Assembly: GCA_037893245.1 (NCBI GenBank)
Contig: JBAIAA010000704.1
Span: forward strand, 1 to 64,000
Length of the DNA stretch: 64,000 bases
From: Crossaster papposus
Taxonomy: Eukaryota; Echinodermata; Asteroidea; Velatida; Solasteridae
Direction of reading: 5' to 3'
Made by a program: the position numbers and the translations under genes. The notes beneath the pieces are model-generated. The model searched no databases. It was not told the origin of the DNA and was given only the letters and a program-made list of their open reading frames with translations. How positions within the stretch are numbered: position 1 is the stretch's first letter; each line of letters opens with the position of its first letter. Positions 59,997 to 64,000 of this stretch are shown one piece after another.

Positions 59997-60344
59997 CAGT
60001 CCATAAACAAACATGCTCAGGTCATTAAAAAGGAAATATGGCATTTCACGATTTGGAAATAGAACATGAGATGCCTGGATTTGTGTTGGTTTTTTTCCCC
60101 CCTTCCTGCCTCCTGGAAAACGTGATCCGAAGCCTGAGCTGTAATTTAGTGGAATGCCACGGGGCATCACTAGAGAGAGCCGGAGTGATGAAATACGCTG
60201 CGTTCATGGCCAGCTCTCTGCGCCCAGTCTCTGACAAGCTGGCCGTTTCCCAAAACCTCGGTTTTGTTCTAGACTTGGCTTAACCGTATGTGTCCTCTGA
60301 ACAATTAATGTAATCTATACCGGATAACCAGAACTCCAACAAAA

Positions 60345-60483
60345 ACAAAATTTACGATCGCCCGACGGCGACGGTGACCGTGAACAACTTAAGAACCACT
60401 ACCCGATGCTGGTTCTTATGTTAATTCAAGTTAATTCTTCATGATAATTCAAGCAATTATTAATTGGTGTATTCTACCTTTAA
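60345..60483 (-). mobile_element. family A fragment, copy A11
   Basis: TTTACGATCGCCCGACGGCGA through CATGATAATTCAAGCAATTA to GGTGTATTCTACCT-TTAA. Confidence 0.75.
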
Positions 60484-61034
60484 AGCTAAATTATACATAC
60501 ATGTACTTTTTTGAAGCTATCCAAAAAGTAACTAACCAAAAATATCATTGAAAAGCTTACTTAGAGGGCTCCTTTGGAAAGCAGTTTAACTGAAAAGGAC
60601 TACCCCTTTTTATTCAAGATTACAACAAATAAAATAAATAAACTTGTTGTAAAGATATTAATGACACTAAACCTCCCTGGGAAATTATTCCTTCTGGCAT
60701 GCTGTCATTTTTAAAGAAATTAATAAAAGAATGTCATTTTCAAAGATGCACCTTTTGTTTTCTTGTGTGTTGGAAGGCAGTTTATAACCAGCTTTACAAA
60801 AAAGGATTGTGTAAGCACAACCAATAATGTCACAGCATTCGATAATTAAATGTACATGTGTTGGAACACATGTCAAGTTTATAACTGCAGCATTTAAATT
60901 CCTGAAGAAGACATACATGGTACCTGGACAATCTAGAAATCATTTGGCATCCTATGTCTTACTAAGCCAAAAAAAACAAACAAAAAAACAAACAAAAACA
61001 TGGGCTTAGAACTCGGCCAAAACAAAAATCCATC
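60484..61034. other. non-coding
   Basis: CAAA-rich run at 60967-60998. No gene supported. Confidence 0.4.
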
Positions 61035-61274
61035 TTAACCAGTTCGCGCCGGGATTATTTTAACATCACCGAGCCGAGGGGCGGGATTATTTTTAACGAA
61101 ACTCGATCCGAAGCGTGTTCAGGCCGATAGTGCCGGGAAGCACACCCACGCATTTCCGGCCTTGCTCGCTGCTGACAGACATTTCCGAACTTGAACTTGG
61201 CGTGTTTATGCGTCGTCCGTTTTGAATTTGGGAAAATTTTTGCATATATACGTCATCCGGCGCGAACTGGTTAA
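61035..61274 (-). mobile_element. family B MITE, copy B7
   Basis: TTAA-CCAGTTCGCGCCGGG to CCGGCGCGAACTGG-TTAA, perfect 12-bp terminal repeats. In the orientation opposite to B2 it is nearly identical along its length, so one of the youngest copies. Confidence 0.93.
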
Positions 61275-62045
61275 TCAACATCAGGTTTGCTCGATCCTTG
61301 CTATTTTTAAAAAAAAAATTTATAAAATAAAGACATACTGCTCAATTACCTGGATAAAATAAATTTTAGATCCCCCAACCAAAAAAACAAAAAAACAAAC
61401 AAACCTAGAGCTCAGATCTTGGCCAAAAAAAAAAAAAAATCTTAATCAACATCAGGTTTATCCAAACCCAACATGATTTCCCATCAGACTTTTTTCTTTT
61501 TTTCATTAAGCATTCCTACGGATTTCCCGAATAAATGTTGCCTCGGGTTTGAGCGGATTGATCTAGATGAAATAAAAAAAATAAAAAACATTCCCACGAA
61601 TGTTCTGTTTATTAGTTTCAACCTCATAATCAGATTATATACATGTACAGATGATTTTCTTTTTGCGTACCACCAGTTAATCCTTAAAAGCAGTTATAAA
61701 TCTTTAAAGCCCAGTCTATTGACATCATTGACAACTAAGGAATGTTTTTTCAAGAATACACAAATAAATAAAGAACATTTGGGAGGTAATTTATCTGCCG
61801 TTTGTTTGTCTCAGTGGCGGGGTAGTTTCCGGCAGTCACTATCTCCGTTTTTAGCCTCTAGAGTGCAAGATTAATTCCCAACTCAGGAAGTGATGCTATA
61901 GACTGTCGTCATTGCCATCGTGACAAAACAATCTCTTCTAATTAGGATTCGGTTTCATCTTGCTCAGGACTCGGAGGTCAGGCAACGATGGTTGTATAAA
62001 TGGGTTTGATTCGTTGTCTTTTAAAAATGTATTACACAAACATTG
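61275..62045. other. non-coding
   Basis: AAAAAAACAAAC runs near 61380-61440. The 133-codon open frame at 61473-61874 has no recognisable motif. Confidence 0.4.
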
Positions 62046-62435
62046 TTAAAGGGTACATGTAGGATACACCATTTGCAGATATCGAACAAATTTAGTACCG
62101 AATTATTAAGAAATATCTTACTTATTTAAAAGTAAATAATGATTGTAGGCATCCAGCAAAATGATTGCGCTAGATATCCTGTAACTGTTCTGAAAAATTG
62201 AATTTCCTGGAAAAAATTCACGATCGCTGGGCGGCGATTCGAACAAACCAAAGAATAACATAAGAACAATGGCCCGACACCAGTTGAAAACAAACGTTGT
62301 TTTTCTTGCTTTTCTCGACATCCAATGATTGTAAAACTTCGGACAGGTCAGTAAAACGATACTCTAAAATACAACCCCCAAATCCACCCAATCACGATAA
62401 TTCGAGCAATTATCAATGGTGTATCCTACCTTTAA
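62046..62435 (-). mobile_element. family A MITE, copy A12
   Basis: TTAA-AGG-GTACATG-TAGGATACACC (a 7-bp insertion in the left terminus) to GGTGTATCCTACCT-TTAA. Confidence 0.9.
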
Positions 62436-62479
62436 AGCGGACACCAAAAAACTAATAATTCTGGGGGTTTAATGATCAT

Positions 62480-62720
62480 CCTTGCTAGTCTTGCAGATTG
62501 GTGAACAAAATTGTAAAATATAAATGCATGTAATTTGGCACACAATCATAGTATGTCATGAGAAATATATTTTGCTATAAGGCCATCGCAGTTTTGTCCT
62601 TTGAAACAAAAATATATGTAGGTAGAATAATAAGCAATTTTCAAAATGGCTGCCATTGCATGTTATTGTACCGGTACCTATATTTTTGTTCGAAGATCAA
62701 ATCTGTAATGGCCCTATACC
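62480..62720. mobile_element. family G repeat, copy G2
   Basis: CAGATTGGTGAACAAAATTG, ATTTGGCACACAATCATAG and AAGGCCATCGCAG match 27160-27400 in order. Confidence 0.65.
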
Positions 62721-63085
62721 AGTGGCGTAGATTTGGATGCACTATCTCCCAACAATTGACGAAAAATGGGAAACGGGGATATTTCATATGGTTAGTCAAA
62801 TGTGACCAAGCACGAGTAAATGAGACACTTTGAGGCAAAAAGGAAAATTTTGATTTTGATTTCATCATTTAAAGCTAAACAGCTTTAAATGATAAAGTCA
62901 AAATCTCAATTTTCACTTTTGCCGCAAAGTGTCTCATTCACTCGTGCTGGGTCACATATTTTTGTTCAAAGATCAAATCTGTAATGGCCATATACCAGTG
63001 ACGTAGATTTGGATGCACTACAGTATCTCCCAACAATTGACAAAGTATGGGAAACGGGGATATTTCCCCATGGTTGGACAAATAT
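62681..63085. repeat. direct repeats of ~125 bp flanking a hairpin
   Basis: 62681-62802 and 62957-63085 are about 90 percent identical (GATCAAATCTGTAATGGCC, GTAGATTTGGATGCACTA). Between them lies the TGTGACC hairpin. Confidence 0.88.
62801..62956. mobile_element. 156-bp near-perfect hairpin with TGTGACC/GGTCACA ends
   Basis: Left arm TGTGACCAAGCACGAG and right arm CTCGTGCTGGGTCACA pair, and pairing runs almost to a centre at GCTAAACAGC. The ends match family F termini. Confidence 0.85.
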
Positions 63086-63147
63086 GTCTCATTCTTAGTC
63101 AGGTTTTTGGGGGACTACATCCCTCTCTCCCAATCCCCAAGAAAGCA

Positions 63148-63375
63148 GGGATGCAGTCGAGTCCATCACAAGTCCCTGCAAAGTCCATCACAAGTCCTTC
63201 AGTTCCAATTCAAATCGCAAGCTATTCAAATCAGCTTTGACAAAAGCATTCCTTTGTCATTGTTCATCCAGTTACTTGTGACTGCTCTTATGAAAGGACT
63301 TGTGACTGGCTTCACGAAAGGACTTGTGACTGGCTTCACGAAAGGACTTGTGATCAGACTTGCAGGGACTCGTCT
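63148..63375 (+). repeat. paralogue of the 12-bp array locus with a 24-bp unit
   Basis: GGGATGCAGTCGAGTCC and TTGTTCATCCAG lead into ACTTGTGACTGGCTTCACG-AAAGG, a 24-bp unit present about 2-3 times, then ACTTGTGATCAGACTTGCAGGG. Upstream lie two inverted TCCATCACAAGTCC words. The layout matches 9881-10020. Confidence 0.8.
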
Positions 63376-63592
63376 ACAACACTGCAAGAAAATTACGCAA
63401 TGCAGTATGTTTCTCATGACATACTCTGACTGTGTGCCTATAATGTCATGCTTTTATCATCAAGTGAAGAATTCTATCATATTGCGCACCAATCGGTCTG
63501 ACTATACTGGTAGCTAAGAAGCTAAACTTCTAAGGAGGCGGCTACAACGTGGTTGAGTCGATGGCATGAAAATAACCGCCATGGATGCCTGA

Positions 63593-63855
63593 CCTGGGCC
63601 CAATTTCTTGGCTCTGCTTACCGTTGGTGAAAAATACCTGCTTACTATAGCCGAAAATTCGGTGCTTACGGTAAACGTATTTCACACGTTAGCGAGGAAT
63701 GTTGGTCTCCGAGCATGCGTACAACCCGTAACTAAGGATTCTTTGCTTACATTGTAAGCACATACATGTAAGTGTTCTGCTAGCGCGGTTAGCGAAAAAT
63801 GGTGACCGTAAGCGCGGAATTCTGTGGTTAACAGAGCCATGAAATTGGGCCCAGG
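63593..63855. mobile_element. CCTGGGCCCAATTTC foldback MITE
   Basis: CCTGGGCCCAATTTCTTGGC on the left and GCCATGAAATTGGGCCCAGG on the right. The interior has repeated GCTTACGGTAA/CGTAAGCGCGGAATTC motifs. Confidence 0.85.
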
Positions 63856-64000
63856 GCATTTCTAACTCTCTACGGTGTGTGCACAATTTTTCAAAGGTGT
63901 CCATTGAAGTAATTTGAAAGGAGAAATAAGAAGACGGGCACTGTACACCTCTGGCTTTCGATAGTTGCAAACCGCGTCTTATTTCTCACCGACCTTGTCC
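63856..64000. other. non-coding end of window
   Basis: Nothing recognised. Confidence 0.4.

Noticed and set aside
60038-60283. 81-codon open frame with fairly coding-like residues
   Set aside because: No recognisable motif, no convincing acceptor or donor, and an overlapping antisense frame of similar length.

Overview
This is a eukaryotic window: a 64 kb stretch of AT-rich, gene-poor DNA with many microsatellites and short inverted-repeat transposons, and no bacterial-style gene packing. The likely source is a marine invertebrate deuterostome, perhaps an echinoderm. That is inference from a CR1-like LINE, tRNA-derived SINE-like elements, dense foldback MITEs and the constant recurrence of TACATGTA and ACCGGTA-type motifs. 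Nothing here fixes the species.

Host coding sequence is sparse. I can support two candidate protein-coding exons, both on the + strand: 1261-1793 (Ser/Pro/Arg-rich, strong GTAAGT donor) and 37767-38166 (starts at an ATG preceded by an in-frame stop, acidic then basic, donor GTGGGT). Both end in phase 1. They could be alternative N-terminal exons of one gene spliced to the same downstream exon outside the window, in which case most of the window is intron. I do not recognise the protein.

The largest coding unit is a near-complete non-LTR retrotransposon on the minus strand (about 20809-25280). It has an uninterrupted RRM/coiled-coil ORF1 (24246-25139), an uninterrupted endonuclease plus reverse transcriptase ORF2 (21084-24062), and a short repeat tail.

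The rest is repeat-built. At least five unrelated families of short elements are bounded by TTAA on both sides: A (AGGTAGGATACACC, about 13 copies), B (CCAGTTCGCGCC, 7 copies), C (CCCTTNAAACTCAGGCC, 2), D (GCCGTGTTCGCACTGGAC foldbacks, 3) and E (CCCTAACCCTCC, 2-3). Others are a TGTGACCC/GGGTCACA family, a GGGGCCAATTTCATAGAGCTGCT family (one copy carrying a clean TA-flanked pogo-like insertion), an 846-bp CAGGCC element and several private foldbacks. Tandem arrays include a 12-bp unit repeated 111 times without a single change (10009-11340), a 14-bp G-rich array (5628-5892), a 257-bp triplication (49532-50302), a higher-order array of about 235 bp (14090-14960) and several degenerate arrays. 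A diverged relative of the 12-bp locus lies at 63148-63375 and shows a 24-bp unit from which the 12-mer probably came. I judge this array/progenitor pair and the TTAA-bounded community to be the most unusual content.
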